Positions 1 through 10,025 of a stretch of 64,000 nucleotides of DNA are shown one piece after another. This DNA is from Tetragonia tetragonoides. Lineage: Eukaryota > Streptophyta > Magnoliopsida > Caryophyllales > Aizoaceae. A program made the position numbers and the translations under genes. Under the pieces are notes generated by a model. The model was given only the letters and a program-made list of their open reading frames with translations. It had not been told where the DNA came from and did not search any database. The stretch lies in the NCBI GenBank assembly GCA_038025085.1, contig CM076140.1, positions 38,873,501 through 38,937,500 on the forward strand. The letters run 5' to 3'. Numbering within the stretch: position 1 is the first letter of the stretch; every line of letters begins with the position of its first letter.

Positions 1-554
1 TTTGGCACAGAAATCGAGATGGTCCTCGAATTCGCCGTCGGCTAGAAAAGGTCCAGGCGGCCATACAGCTAGGCCAAGCGGCTGAGCTGGCAAAACAAGC
101 GGTCAAGCCGCTTGGCAAGCGGCTTAGCCGCAAGGCAAGCGGTCAAGCTGCTTGTCCTAGCGGCCACCGCTTGAGCTCAAGCGTGGCCGCTTGGACCTGG
201 AGCGGCAAGCCTGTATAGGCGCCTGACTGCTTTTCTAAGCGGGGGAGGCTTTTCCGAGGGGGTCCACGCGGGATTGACTGAGCTCCCTTGTTTGACCAAG
301 GGTTGACTAATGGGTTTGGGTTCCCTTTCGGCCCTTTAGGTTCAAAGAGGCCTATCTCTCAACTTTGGACTCCAATTGAATTGAGTCCAACTGGTTTGGA
401 TCACCTGTACAAAAGGCTTCCACTGGTTAATTCAAATGAACTGGGCTAATCATCAGAGTAATTATTCTCGCAACCCAAGTTCGAACAAAATCCAATCCTT
501 TCATCATCAAGTTTTTACGGGGACTTATTATAGACACAATTTTCGGTGTCTACG
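1..554 (-). mobile_element. LTR fragment (family B, Tat-type Ty3/gypsy), running off the left edge
   Basis: Reading the minus strand from 554 downwards, the sequence matches the starts of the LTRs at 17834 (+) and 54448 (-). Shared landmarks are TAGACACC, a diverged GTGTCTAT block, GATGATGAAAGGATTGG, an AGCGGC/GCCGCT-rich island at 49-225 and the nearby GGCGCCT motif. The first LTR bases are mutated (CG where the other copies have TG). Only the U3 part is inside the window. The matching element body would lie to the left, so I infer a separate insertion into the antisense-ORF side of element A. Confidence 0.75.
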
Positions 555-831
555 CCCCTACTAATTGTCCCCAACACAAGTACAGTTTCTCTGGATTTTC
601 ATGGACCCGAGAGAGTAAACAATAAAATATTTAGAATTTAATATGAAACCATTTAAAGCAAATTTTAATTTCGTTAATGCATATGTAATTCTCACTCTAT
701 CCATCGTACAGTCACGACCACCGCTGCGATATGCTCCGCTTCCAACTTGTAGTATATCAATCATGGACGAAAATGATGAACACCAGGTATTGATCGTTTG
801 TCCTGTTTTGAGACTTATAGGGTAAGCACTC

Positions 832-1450
832 TTGTTAGTAAGCACAACAAAGGTTAAGCAAATAAAAAATCAGATCTGCCTGCGCGCAGTTGGTAAAGAT
901 AGGACGCAAATAACCCAATATTTATCAAATAAACTACCTTTAGCTGGTGCTTTCCGTACGAAGTCTGCATATAGACTCTCTACTAATCAGTTTAAACTTG
1001 CTACTAGTGACATCAATTGGAGTAGGATTTGGAATTAAAAGTTCCCTTCAAAATTTGAATGCTACTTTGGAATTGAATTCACTCTATCCTCACCAGGGGT
1101 GCCAATCTTGCTAGTATCATTCGTGATTTCTATCCCAAATGTGTTTTTTTTTTATTCAACTTGTGAAGAGCATTTACACATTTTCCGTGATTGCACTCTT
1201 GCTACTATCATTAGGGCTAAAACCTTTGAAAATTACCATGATATTGATTTCGAAGTTTTCTACCGTGCTAATTGGAGAAACTGGATCCTTTACAATCTCA
1301 GATAATCACATGACTGGACTGTCACTTTTTGCATCGCTCTTTGGCATATCTGGTGCGCTAGAAACAAGGGCATTTTTGAGCAAGCAGTGATTTATCCTAA
1401 GGCTCTTTTTATTTACATTTGCAGGGATATTTCCACTAACTTCTCAACTT
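832..1450 (+). pseudogene. LINE ORF2 C-terminal fragment (zinc-binding and RNase-H-like tail)
   Basis: Three reading frames together resemble the C-terminal end of a plant L1-type reverse transcriptase protein. AYRLSTN followed by WSRIWN is the typical start of the RT zinc-binding domain. CEEHLHIFRDC at about 1160-1195 is the Cys/His cluster. A W..IW..RN..F stretch at about 1330-1385 resembles the tail after that cluster. Stop codons (for example after WSRIWN) and frame changes break it, so it is a dead fragment. No endonuclease or RT core is present. It directly precedes the region homologous to the retrotransposon antisense ORF at 1490. Positions 555-831 show nothing recognisable. Confidence 0.55.
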
Positions 1451-1489
1451 TTCAGATTGGCACAACATTGTGAAGGCTACTGATCCAAT

Positions 1490-2498
1490 TTGGGTGTCGA
1501 TGTGGACTTGGTTCAACTTTGTGAAAAATTTGCTATTTCTTCTGAAAAGGATGCAATATTCAGGCGTTGTCGCCGGTAGGCTTTTGTACTTTGCCTATTA
1601 AACCGTCTATTGTTTGCTAATGCAGAATCGCCTAACTTGGGTAGAGCCTCGTTGCTGCGAGTGGTTAATCAAATGATTGAACGACATTCTCCTTTGCATC
1701 TGGTTGTAGGGAAAACTATTATTGGGCTTGACAAGTTGAAAATCTCTCCTCACGAAGCTTTTTCTAGCAGCCCCCTGCTGCTTCAAATTTGGTTATGTGA
1801 CCATCTGAGGCTAATAGAGTCACCAGAGAATATGATAGCTCGTGTCCCTCGAGCCTGGGTGAAGAAAACTTATACTGCGGCTAGCTTCTTGGTTAGGAAG
1901 AGGCTATATTCTGAAAAGTCCCTTGCTAAATGGGATGCCTTTTTCCAAGCAGGACCTATTATCCGTTGGCATGTGCCCTGGTGGAGCTTGACTTCCTTAG
2001 TGGCTTGTGACAGTTTGGTTCCTCATACTACCATACTGGGTCTATACAGGACTACTTTCTTCTTCCCCTCTAGGGTTATGAGGCAATACAGGTTGAAGCA
2101 TGTTATCCCTAGTCAGGAGACTACGAGACCAACTATCGTAGCTTTCACCACTGAATTTGTTGCGGATTGGGGAAAGTATTGGCGTAGCCGGGACCGCTGG
2201 ACTGTACCTCGGGTGATTGCCCCAACTTAAGTTTCTGAGACCTACTTAAGCTGGCTTTCCTGCAGTGATGGAGAAGCGAGACGAGCCCTTCGTCATTATG
2301 AGTGGGACCAACTAAAGCCTAAGTATGACTCAAGAACAGGAAGCAAGAAAAGAAAGGAAGGGCCTCAGGTGGGAGGCTATCATGTACTGAAAAGAGTCAA
2401 GCCCCCAGCTCAAGGAAGCGATCACAGGTCGTCCTCAAACCAGGGTCATTCAAAGAAGAACCCTTCGACGAAGCCTTCTAAATGGAAGAAGGATTGAA
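1490..2498 (+). pseudogene. Antisense extra ORF of element A (Tat/Retand type), broken, intronless
   Basis: Lies on the strand opposite gag and integrase of element A, just beyond the pol 3' end. Extra antisense ORFs in this position are known from the Tat clade of plant Ty3/gypsy elements. It aligns by eye with the intron-containing ORF at 59745-61303: both share CLL.R.LF, LHLVVG, IWL...L.L.E, VPWW, and an RQY...IP motif near the end of the conserved part. The 5' third is missing, because homology begins inside the protein at about 1490. In-frame stops occur at 1577-1579 and 2228-2230; beyond the latter, reading continues in frame to a stop near 2498 through a Lys/Ser-rich tail. Where the other copy has a 102-bp intron (60413-60514), this copy is continuous. 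The molecular function is unknown. Confidence 0.7.
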
Positions 2499-2690
2499 GT
2501 AGTTTTCTCGGAAAGCAAGTCTAGTTTAAAAAAAATAATAATAAGAATTTGTTTAGCTTAAACCCTCGTAGTTGCACTTTTTTTTTTGTAATCTAAGTAA
2601 GTTAATTTTTGGCAATGTAAGTTTATTTGTTCAGTTTGAATAAAGATTATCCCCTTCTGAATAAATTGATTGGAATTTTGAATTGATTTT

Positions 2691-2755
2691 GGCCGGGCCC
2701 CTTAAAAGGGTTACCTACGTATCCAGTGTGGAATCAGGCCAGCGTAGTTCGTTCG
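2691..2755. promoter_or_regulatory. Conserved noncoding motif between antisense ORF and pol (element A)
   Basis: The block GGCCGGGCCC, then GGGTTACCTACGTATCC, then GGAATCAGGCCAGCGTAG recurs, slightly changed, at 61545-61605 in the other element. In both cases it lies between the end of the + strand antisense ORF and the C-terminus of the minus-strand integrase, followed by a poly-T run. Conservation between coding regions suggests a cis-acting role such as a bidirectional 3'-end or packaging signal. That role is inference. A poly-A/poly-T rich stretch surrounds it (2520-2600, 2768-2790). Confidence 0.55.
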
Positions 2756-2826
2756 ATTTGTGCACGTCTTTTTTTTTTTTTTTTTTTTTTGACGTAGCAC
2801 TTCTTCAGTTGGTCCATATTGGTGAA

Positions 2827-4105
2827 CTAACTGAACTCGATGCCGTCAATGTCCATAAGTCTGACCGCGCCTCTTGATAGAATGTATTTGATGATGAACG
2901 GATCGGACCAGTTTGGTTGAAATTTGCCTCTGGGGTTGGTAACTGGGGCACGTAATTCTTTCCAAACTAACTCCCCTTCCTTTAAATTCCGAGGTCGGAC
3001 CTTTTTGTTGAATGCTCTCGCCATATGTTGCTGGTACATGTGGGAATGGTCTAGGGCCCGTAGGCGTCTTTCATCCGTGAACATGAGTTCTTCGTAGCGG
3101 GCTTGTAACCATTGAGTTTCAGGAATTTCACCCTCTAAGGCTATGCGCATGGAGGGTAGTTGGACTTCTATGGTTAGAACCGCTTCCATTCCGTAGACTA
3201 GGGAATAAGGTGTTCCTCCCGTAGAGGATCTTATGGATGTCCTATATCCCCAAAGGGAAAATGGGAGTTTTATGGGCCAATCTTTGTAGTTTTCTATCAT
3301 TTTTTCAATGATATTCTTGAGGTTTTTGTTGGCGGCTTCTACTGCGCCATTGGTTTGGGGACAGTAAGAAGATGATTTGTGGTGCTGAATTTTGTAGTTT
3401 TTGAGGAGGGTGGTTGTTTCGACTTTGAAATGGGATCCATGGTCACTGATAATTTCATGCGGAATGCCATATCGGCAAATGATGTTGTTCCATATGAAAT
3501 TGGACACTTGTTTGGAGGTCAGGATGGCATAGGATTGGGCTTCAACCCATTTGGTAAAATAGTCTATGGCTACTAGGATGTACTCATGTCCTCCCGAGCC
3601 TTTCGGGGTGATTTTACCAATGATGTCTATTCCCCATGCAGAAAACGGCCAAGGGGATGTGAAGTTGTGGAGCATTGAGGGTGGCATATGCTGCAGGTTG
3701 GCATATATCTGACACTTCTTGCACTTCTTGACATAGTCGTAGCAATCCCTTTCCATAATGGTCCAGTAATATCCCAATCGTAAGACCTTTCTAGAGAGCA
3801 TCCGACCATTCATGTGTGGTCCGCACACACCATTATGTACCTCGTCCATAATCTCTGCGGCTTCTTCGGAGTTCACGCATCTGAGGTTGACCCCGTTGTG
3901 GGATTTCTTGTACAGAACCTCCTTATATTCTATGTATTGTGCCGCTAAGAGACGGATGGCCCGTTGAGCTTATAGTGGTGCGTCCTGAGGGTATATCCCT
4001 TTGGTGATGTAGTTAAAGACGTCTTGGTACCAAGGATCCTCTTTGATTGGAGCCAGGGTCATTTCTATGTCAAGGTTGTTGCAAAAGGCTGGCTCGCTTC
4101 TTCTT
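2827..4105 (-). pseudogene. Ty3/gypsy integrase (element A), with upstream pol linker
   Basis: The enzyme inserts retrotransposon cDNA into host DNA. Counting from the codon at 3876, the protein shows an HHCC zinc-binding region (H14, H21, C52, C55), then a DD35E core: D84 in GIDIIG, D145 in SDHGSHF and E180 in GAVEAANK, exactly 35 residues after D145. The C-terminal region ends with a chromovirus-free GQ/RLMDIDG-type tail. Homology continues upstream of 3876 to about 4105 (linker after RNase H), but an in-frame TAA (complement of 3970-3972) interrupts it, and a TAG ends the frame at 2827-2829, a few codons short of the related copy's end. No RT or RNase H is found upstream, so this element cannot make its own cDNA. 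Confidence 0.85.
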
Positions 4106-4495
4106 TGTGGAGTGGCATCGTTGAAGGAGTTCAGTTACTCAAACTCCTGTAAAAAGCGATGATCTGCATTCTTGCTTTGCGAAGTTTACTTACATTGCTT
4201 AAATTGGTTAGTTAATGATTTGTGCAACTTTTAAGTTCATTGGATTTATCAACTGCTAAACAAGGAAAGAAACGAGCAAGAGAAATTTTTATTGATTTGC
4301 AAAAGATAAGCACACATGACTTTAGAGAAGAGGGTCTCTAATACCCGTCAAAAAGAAACTAGACTTAGAAAGAAAAGTAAAAGGGGAACACCCCCTGTTC
4401 TAGACTCAACCTAAAGATTTAGCTAGGGTCCTAACTCGACAAAACATAGGGACTCAGACTCGATTCCTCTAGCCCCCGCGGGTAACCAACTAATT
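4106..4495 (-). other. Deletion scar between gag and integrase of element A
   Basis: About 390 bases lie between the end of gag and the first integrase-side homology. No protease, RT or RNase H motif is seen in either strand. A full-length Tat-type element should have roughly 2-3 kb of pol here, so I infer a large internal deletion. The remaining sequence is AT-rich and noncoding. Confidence 0.6.
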
Positions 4496-5954
4496 TCAGG
4501 CTTCATCATCCACATTGCCATCTCTTAGCGGTGGCGGGACCTCTCCTCTGTCAATGACGCCTTGGACGTCGTCCTTTAGGCGCAGGCAATCGTCTGTATG
4601 GTGCCCGATTACTCGATGATACTTGCAGTAGGGTCGGTTTTCTCCTGGTTCTGATTTGGCATCTTCCAAAGGGATGCAAGGTTGGATGTCACCTCTCCAC
4701 ACTAGTGCGTTCATAACAGCTTCCATTGGTGCAAAGAGAGGGGTGTACTTTTCTTGACTATGACGACACCAGCTGACTGTCCAAGTGTACGGTGGCCACA
4801 TTGTCCCTTGGTCAATGAAACGCAAGACTAGCCCCTTAAAGCACCTGCACTGATTGATGTGGTGTCCCTCAGCCGCGCAGTAGATACAGCTTAGAAACGG
4901 GTTTCCGTTTCTTGGAAGGAGCCTTGACGTGGGTGTCCTCGGACAAACATACCCGTACTTGGACATTTTGTGATAAAGGAGTTCTTGGCGCCACCAAGTT
5001 TCTTCTTTGGCCAAGATGGCCGCATTCCTGCGCTTAGAGGTGCGCTCTTCTAGGATGTCAACCTTTTCTCTTATTTCCTGAATCCCTTGGATAATACGAC
5101 CCAGACTTTCTCGTATCTGATTTTTATCCTCCTCCGTTTTGTCGCTTTTCAAATTTGGTCCTTCTTCATAGGATTTGTGAGAAATCAAGGTGATCTCCTC
5201 ACCGTAAATAAGGTGAGAGTAATCTTTCGGCTCCTCAGTTGTAATATGGTTGATAGCACCCAGGAAGTTGCCAGCACTTTCGGTTTCTTCAGCTTTAGGC
5301 AATGGTAGAGTGACATTGTCTATCTTGTCTTGGATGATATGTCTAAGGGCCCAACAGTTGTTCGTGTCATGCCCTTCCTTGATGGTACTTGCAGTAGTCG
5401 CTTTCTTTCCAAGTTACGACCCTTGATACTTGGTTCTGAAGTGGGACCTACGGGTCTGAGCATGTCTTTGTCCACTAATCTCTCAAAAGTTGTACTGAGA
5501 GTTACCCCTAATGGAGCGAATTCCCTCTTTGGCTTGCTTTGGGGTATGAGGTATTCCTTTGGTGAGACATTAGAGGAGGACTCGCCGCTCTTACATTTCT
5601 TTTCTGGCTCTTGGGACAAGGAGTCCAACTTTCTCGGAGTTATGGATTTCCGGTTTCAGACGAAGGGACAAACATTGGTGTATTCCATAACTGTCTCAAC
5701 TTAATGTTGGTGATGTCAGCTTCCAACCTGTCTACTCGGTCAGTCATCACAACAAGATATTCCTGAACCGTCCTGATCATGGTGCAATCGAGGTGGTTTG
5801 AATCAATGTGTTGTAGAAAGTCGAATCGAACCTCAGTAAGTCTTTCTTCTTTGGATCCTATCATGAATAGGAAGCACGGAGCACTTAGTAACATGAAAAA
5901 GACCACGAGACTCTCATCTAAGAAAAATGTTGACCCCCATATAGAAAAACACAT
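4496..5954 (-). pseudogene. Retrotransposon gag remnant with two zinc knuckles (element A)
   Basis: Nucleocapsid-side part of a Tat-type gag polyprotein. From 5954 downward: a stretch with a probable coiled coil (DRVDRLEADITNIK), a Ser/Lys-rich linker, a conserved REFAPLGVTLS block at about 5520, then a first CHHC-type knuckle (C..YH..H....C, about 5395-5350) broken by a one-base shift. The frame resumes as WALRHIIQDKID. A second knuckle, CKYHRVIGHHTDDC, sits near 4630-4590, followed by LRLKDDVQGVIDRGEV. I do not see a convincing capsid core between the coiled coil and the linker, so part of gag may be deleted. Frame changes at about 5640, 5380 and 5305 make it nonfunctional. It lies downstream of the PBS and LTR at 7571-8886. 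Confidence 0.7.
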
Positions 5955-6614
5955 TGTAATAAAAAAAAGGTCCTTAAGCCTAAATGCCCAAATATTTCTC
6001 TAATGTTACAGGAAAATATAGTCAATGAACGAGAATAATAAAAATAGAAAAAGACTAATTCTCCTATTTTTTATTTTTCTAGACTTAAAGAAAATGGAAA
6101 ATGGGATAAAATAAAATAAAAGAATTTCGGTCTCTTTCGATTTTTTTTTTCGACTTTTTTTAGGCGGCCTTTCTTTTTGTCGATTTTTTTTTTTGTTTTT
6201 TGATTTTTTCCTTTTTTTTTACCGAATCTGAATTACATTAAAAGAAAAAGAAAAATAAAGAAATAGAAAAGGGGAGAGGGGAAATTGGGAGACTGACTCT
6301 TTTTTTTTGCTAAATGATCCTAGAAAATTGTTCATGACTTTTAGAATATATCATGGGGAAAATGATGGGTGTTCATTGAATTTGAATTCTCACACCGTCT
6401 TCAGGCATTAGGAACTAGCTAAAAAAAATAAAAAGAAAAGGCTCCTAACACGTAGGTACATGTTGGCACATAATCACGATATTCCTGCATTCAGGCAAGC
6501 ATTACAACGACATAATTACAGGCAAACATGCGATCAGACGGACATTACAACGACACATGCACAACAAGCAAACGGATACACGAATGTGGGTTAGAGGCTT
6601 TTGGCTCCTGGGAG
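5955..6614. other. AT-rich, homopolymer-rich leader of element A
   Basis: No coding signal. Long T and A runs and purine-rich stretches (6040-6330), then ordinary sequence up to the MITE. Position between PBS and gag suggests untranslated leader of element A, continuing on the other side of the MITE at 7277-7570. Confidence 0.5.
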
Positions 6615-6792
6615 TAGGGTTGCACAAGAATAGGTCCAGACCTGGTATTTAGACCGGACCTAACCGAACCGGGTCAGACCTATACCGAACCTAATGTATT
6701 CGGTTAGGTCCACGGTCTAACTTTTATAAAATTTCGGTTTAGGTCCGGTTCGGTCTTTTTTCCGGTTTGGACCTGATTGGACCGCAAACCTT

Positions 6793-6827
<35 letters not shown>

Positions 6828-7268
6828 GTGGCTTTGTGGGGTTTGATGGACCGAAAACTTTCAAAATTATGAAAAAAAAATATAAAAAAGTGGTTTTGTG
6901 GGCTTTGTGAGCCGAAAATCTTTGAATTTTTTATTCTTTTTTAATTCATTCTTGCATTGCTTAAACATATTAAGGCTGGTTTTGACTTTTATTGTGTTTT
7001 TTTTTTTTTTTTTTTTGTTTACTTGCTTTGGAATTGAATATTATTTGGGCAATTTTTTTATGAGTAATATTAAAAATCGTATTGGAGCTCAAAACAATTC
7101 AGGTCCATTAGGTCTATTCAGGTTCGGTCTAGGTTTTATAGGCTCGGTTACGTCCAAGACCTAATGTATTTAGGTTAGGTCATCGGTCCACCAATTGACT
7201 AGATTCAGGTTCAGTCCAATTCAGCTTCGGTCCGATTCGGTTAGGTTTTGGACCTAGGTGCAGCCCTA
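6615..7268. mobile_element. hAT-type MITE, 654 bp, with 8-bp target duplication
   Basis: Terminal inverted repeats start TAGGGTTGCAC on the left and, on the complement, TAGGGCTGCAC on the right. They are flanked by CCTGGGAG (6607-6614) and CCTGTGAG (7269-7276), an 8-bp duplication with one mismatch. Length of duplication and TAGGG...TGCAC ends fit nonautonomous hAT elements. The inside is rich in repeated CGGTTAGGTCC/CCGGTTCGGTC-like words and two A runs. No transposase is encoded. Confidence 0.8.
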
Positions 7269-7570
7269 CCTGTGAGGTTACCACGACAAATTACAATTTT
7301 CGTTCGGCGGAAGGTCGACACGTCAATTGTAATTCTTTTCATCAACATGGATTGATGAGTCATGGGTGAGGAAGCATCGATTTGCACGATAGGACAACTG
7401 TATATTCCTTTAGATATACGGGTTGTCTACGAGTTGCGACACAAACTTCCTCGAGGGTCGATAAGGGTCAAAAGGTTGTGCCAAATCACATGCAAATGAT
7501 GCAAAAATATGGAACACGTTATTAAACAATTAAGCAAACTTGACTTTCGAGTCTCACCCTCTGAAATAAA

Positions 7571-7588
7571 TCCCCAGTGAAGTCGCCA
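7571..7588 (-). other. Primer binding site of element A
   Basis: On the minus strand, TGGCGACTTCACTGGGGA lies one base after the LTR end TTACA. A TGG start directly next to the LTR is the normal place for a tRNA primer binding site, and this TGGCGACT... form is familiar from Tat/Ogre-type plant elements. The primer tRNA was not verified. Confidence 0.75.
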
Positions 7589-7589
7589 C

Positions 7590-8886
7590 TGTAAGGACCC
7601 GGGATTTTCGTCCAATCCAATGTTATTGGTTTCCACGGAGTATGTCCTTATAGAAAATTTGTAAGCTGGGGGCTTTAGATAAGTTCAAGGAACCGTCGAG
7701 TTAGAAAAGCTTTTGAAAAGACTTTAATTGAATAAAAACCATGAAAGAGGTCACAAATCTGCTATCGGCGTTTTATCGAAGGGACAAACCGAAGGGACAA
7801 CCCAATCGCGCGATAAGTGAACTAATCATGTTTTTAGAAAGACTCCCGCTCATATAAAACATATGAGTACCCAAGAATAAAGGGTTCGGGGGCGAAGGTA
7901 CGAGGCGAGAAGGTGTTAGGCACCCAACTCGCCCGTTTTATGACGGCCTCTACTAACTCAAGTTTGCTTAATAATTTAAAGACATGTTTCCCACACAAAA
8001 CCGGATTAACAACCTAGACTTAGACTATTAATTGGTTCATCACAAGCATCACAGCATTTATTAATGACCCTTATTTAGACATGCATTCGTTTTGACAAGT
8101 TGGGCAGCACAACGACTATACAGACAATATTTAGGAAGCGGTAAAAACGTGTACTAGCATGATATCTACATTATGACTATTACAAAAATAAACAATTAGG
8201 CAATTAATTTAATTTGAGCCCTCAGGAGTTAGTACCTGAACTGTAGGCTATATTTGACAAAAATAGTAAAGGCAAGATCTCGAGTTTGGAAGAAAGAGGG
8301 AGAAGCTCAGAGTCAATATTACTGAGAATAGAGGTTGTCAACTGTAGACTGTGTGTTTTGAGCTGAGGGTGGAGGGTTGTATTTATAGGCGTGGAGGAGT
8401 AGGGTTGGACGGCTGAAAAAGAGCCGAAAATAAAATTGGGCTTGAAAAAAGAGTCGGGCCAGAATCAAGGTCAGCGCCGCTAGCGGCCCTGGGATTTTTG
8501 TCAGCGCCGCTAGCGGTGCTGGCCAGGGCCGCTGACGGCTGTCAGCTGCCAGCTAATAATGACGACATCCAGTCTATTTTTATTTTGCGGAGGAATTTTA
8601 GTATTCCGAAAAATATGAAAAGACCGCTTTACCCTTGGACGGTAAAAGACGGTTCTACCCCTGAATCGCAACTTGGCGACCGAGAGTCGGAAAAGGGCAT
8701 GAGAGGTGTCGTTGGAAAGCTCTTGAACGGGGCTTTTGAATGGGGTTGGAATAAAGGAGTGTTTGGAGGAAAACCTGAGAACTTATCTTAACTATTAAAG
8801 CAAAAATAGAGTTCATGTTTATAAATTACCCCTTTCATCATCGGGCTTTTGCGGAGAAATCTGAAGGCGCTCTTTTGGCGTCTACA
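7590..8886 (-). mobile_element. 5' LTR of element A, 1.3 kb
   Basis: On the minus strand it runs from TGTAGACGCC (8886) to CCTTACA (7590), giving TGTA...TACA inverted ends. It is followed by the PBS. It carries a GCCGCTAGCGG palindrome-rich stretch at 8470-8545 and a TATA box downstream of it. Its outer edge cuts the antisense ORF of element B-left in the middle of the codons after SPRQ, so element A inserted into B-left. The matching 3' LTR is not in the window, so the target duplication cannot be checked. Confidence 0.8.
8380..8388 (-). promoter_or_regulatory. TATA box in element A LTR
   Basis: CTATAAATA on the minus strand, about 85 bases downstream of the GCCGCT/AGCGGC palindromes at 8470-8545. 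It probably drives the genomic RNA of element A. Confidence 0.6.
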
Positions 8887-9212
8887 CCCACTTGACGAGG
8901 GGACAACCCGAAGTATATTTGAAAATCACCCGCAAAAGAGTTCCCTAAGTAAGGAACGGCGAGAGGGATTTCAGTTGGAAAACCAATGATATCGGAGAAC
9001 TCCTCAACCAACGGGCACATCTCATGAGCACCAAAATGAAAAACATGGAACTTTGGGTCCCAAAACTCAATGGAAGCATGAAGAAAGTCCCAACAAATCT
9101 TAACTTGTTTGAGGTGAAAGAATGCATTAAGATGGAAGGGGATAAGCTCTAACCTCTCCTCTACCGTCATGGAAGCCAACCAAGCATCCAAGACATCATC
9201 AAAGTTCACCAT
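8887..9212 (-). pseudogene. Antisense ORF1 of element B-left, 5' fragment cut by element A
   Basis: The ATG at 9212 opens a protein beginning MVNFDDVLDAWLASM that is nearly identical to the start of the intact-looking copy at 59745. It reads through IEFWDPKFHVFHFG and CPLVEEFSDIIGFP to SPRQ, where the LTR of element A (8886) interrupts it after about 108 codons. The rest of the ORF is not seen in the window. It is encoded opposite to the sense of B-left. A TATA-like box (9301-9307) lies about 90 bases upstream. The product belongs to a family found in Tat-type retrotransposons whose biochemical role is unknown. Confidence 0.75.
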
Positions 9213-9300
9213 TGTTAAGATTAAGGATTTTCTCTCAAGGAATTTTCTCTCTCCAAAGGCTCAAAGTAAGTGGTAAGAAGATAAGAGAAGGAAACCCGAC

Positions 9301-9515
9301 TATATAGAGGTCACGGTTGGATTCTCGTCACAAAATTAAGGAAATTCAGACAACCGACGAAAAGGGGCCAAGCGGCCTCTCAGCTAGTCCGGACGGCTTA
9401 GCGGTTAGGACGAGCGGCTGAGCCGCTCCAGCCAGCAGCATGACCGCTAGGACAAGCGGCAACCGCTGGAGCTCTAGCACAACCGCTAGGAGCTGTAGCG
9501 GTCACCCTATATAGG
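9301..9515 (-). promoter_or_regulatory. Antisense ORF1 promoter of B-left: U3-like module with TATA box
   Basis: On the minus strand the order is CAGGCGCCTATATAGGGTGA, an AGCGGC/GCCGCT-rich island (9500-9365), and CTATATAG (9308-9301) before the ORF1 ATG at 9212. The same order is found in the family B LTR and upstream of ORF1 at 59405-59660. I infer that the ORF1 promoter shares ancestry with the LTR promoter. Confidence 0.55.
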
Positions 9516-10025
9516 CGCCTGGTGTACACCCTCGCAAGACAACTTCGGTCCACACGACCTCTCCATTGACCGAGCTCTACCTTCCTAATCCCCACTTGGA
9601 CAGATTTTGGAAGCCTTCCCTTAGATCTTTCTTACCTTAATTTTGGCTCTTACCACTTTTCTATTCATTCCCTTTTTATTTTCTTTACTTCTTTTTTATT
9701 TTGATTATCAACTTCCACTCTTTATTCCTTTTATTTTCTGATTCTTTATTTTCTTTATTAATATTTTCCCCTTTTTAATTATCTTTTCCTATTTTCTTTT
9801 CTTTATCTTTATTTTTATTTTTTAGGGGAAAGGGGTATACCAAATGTGCTAAATTCTCGGGAATCCTAAATTCCCGAATGTCGTGATTTGTGATTTTTCA
9901 ATCGGAAATTAGATGATTAAATTCACATATGGGCATTTGCGTGTTATTTTTATGCGTGAATAAAATGCAATATTTATAGCAGGTTTAATACAAGCCCGAA
10001 AGTTCGAAATGCACTACAACAAATA
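9516..10025. other. Spacer between antisense PMD gene end and ORF1 promoter (B-left)
   Basis: Pyrimidine-rich AT stretch (9630-9830) and unique sequence, colinear in inverse orientation with 58919-59400 of B-right. No gene seen. It probably holds the 3'-end signals of the PMD gene. Confidence 0.5.

Noticed and set aside
5087..6003. Plus-strand frames overlapping gag
   Set aside because: They are the opposite strand of the gag remnant and show no domain of their own.
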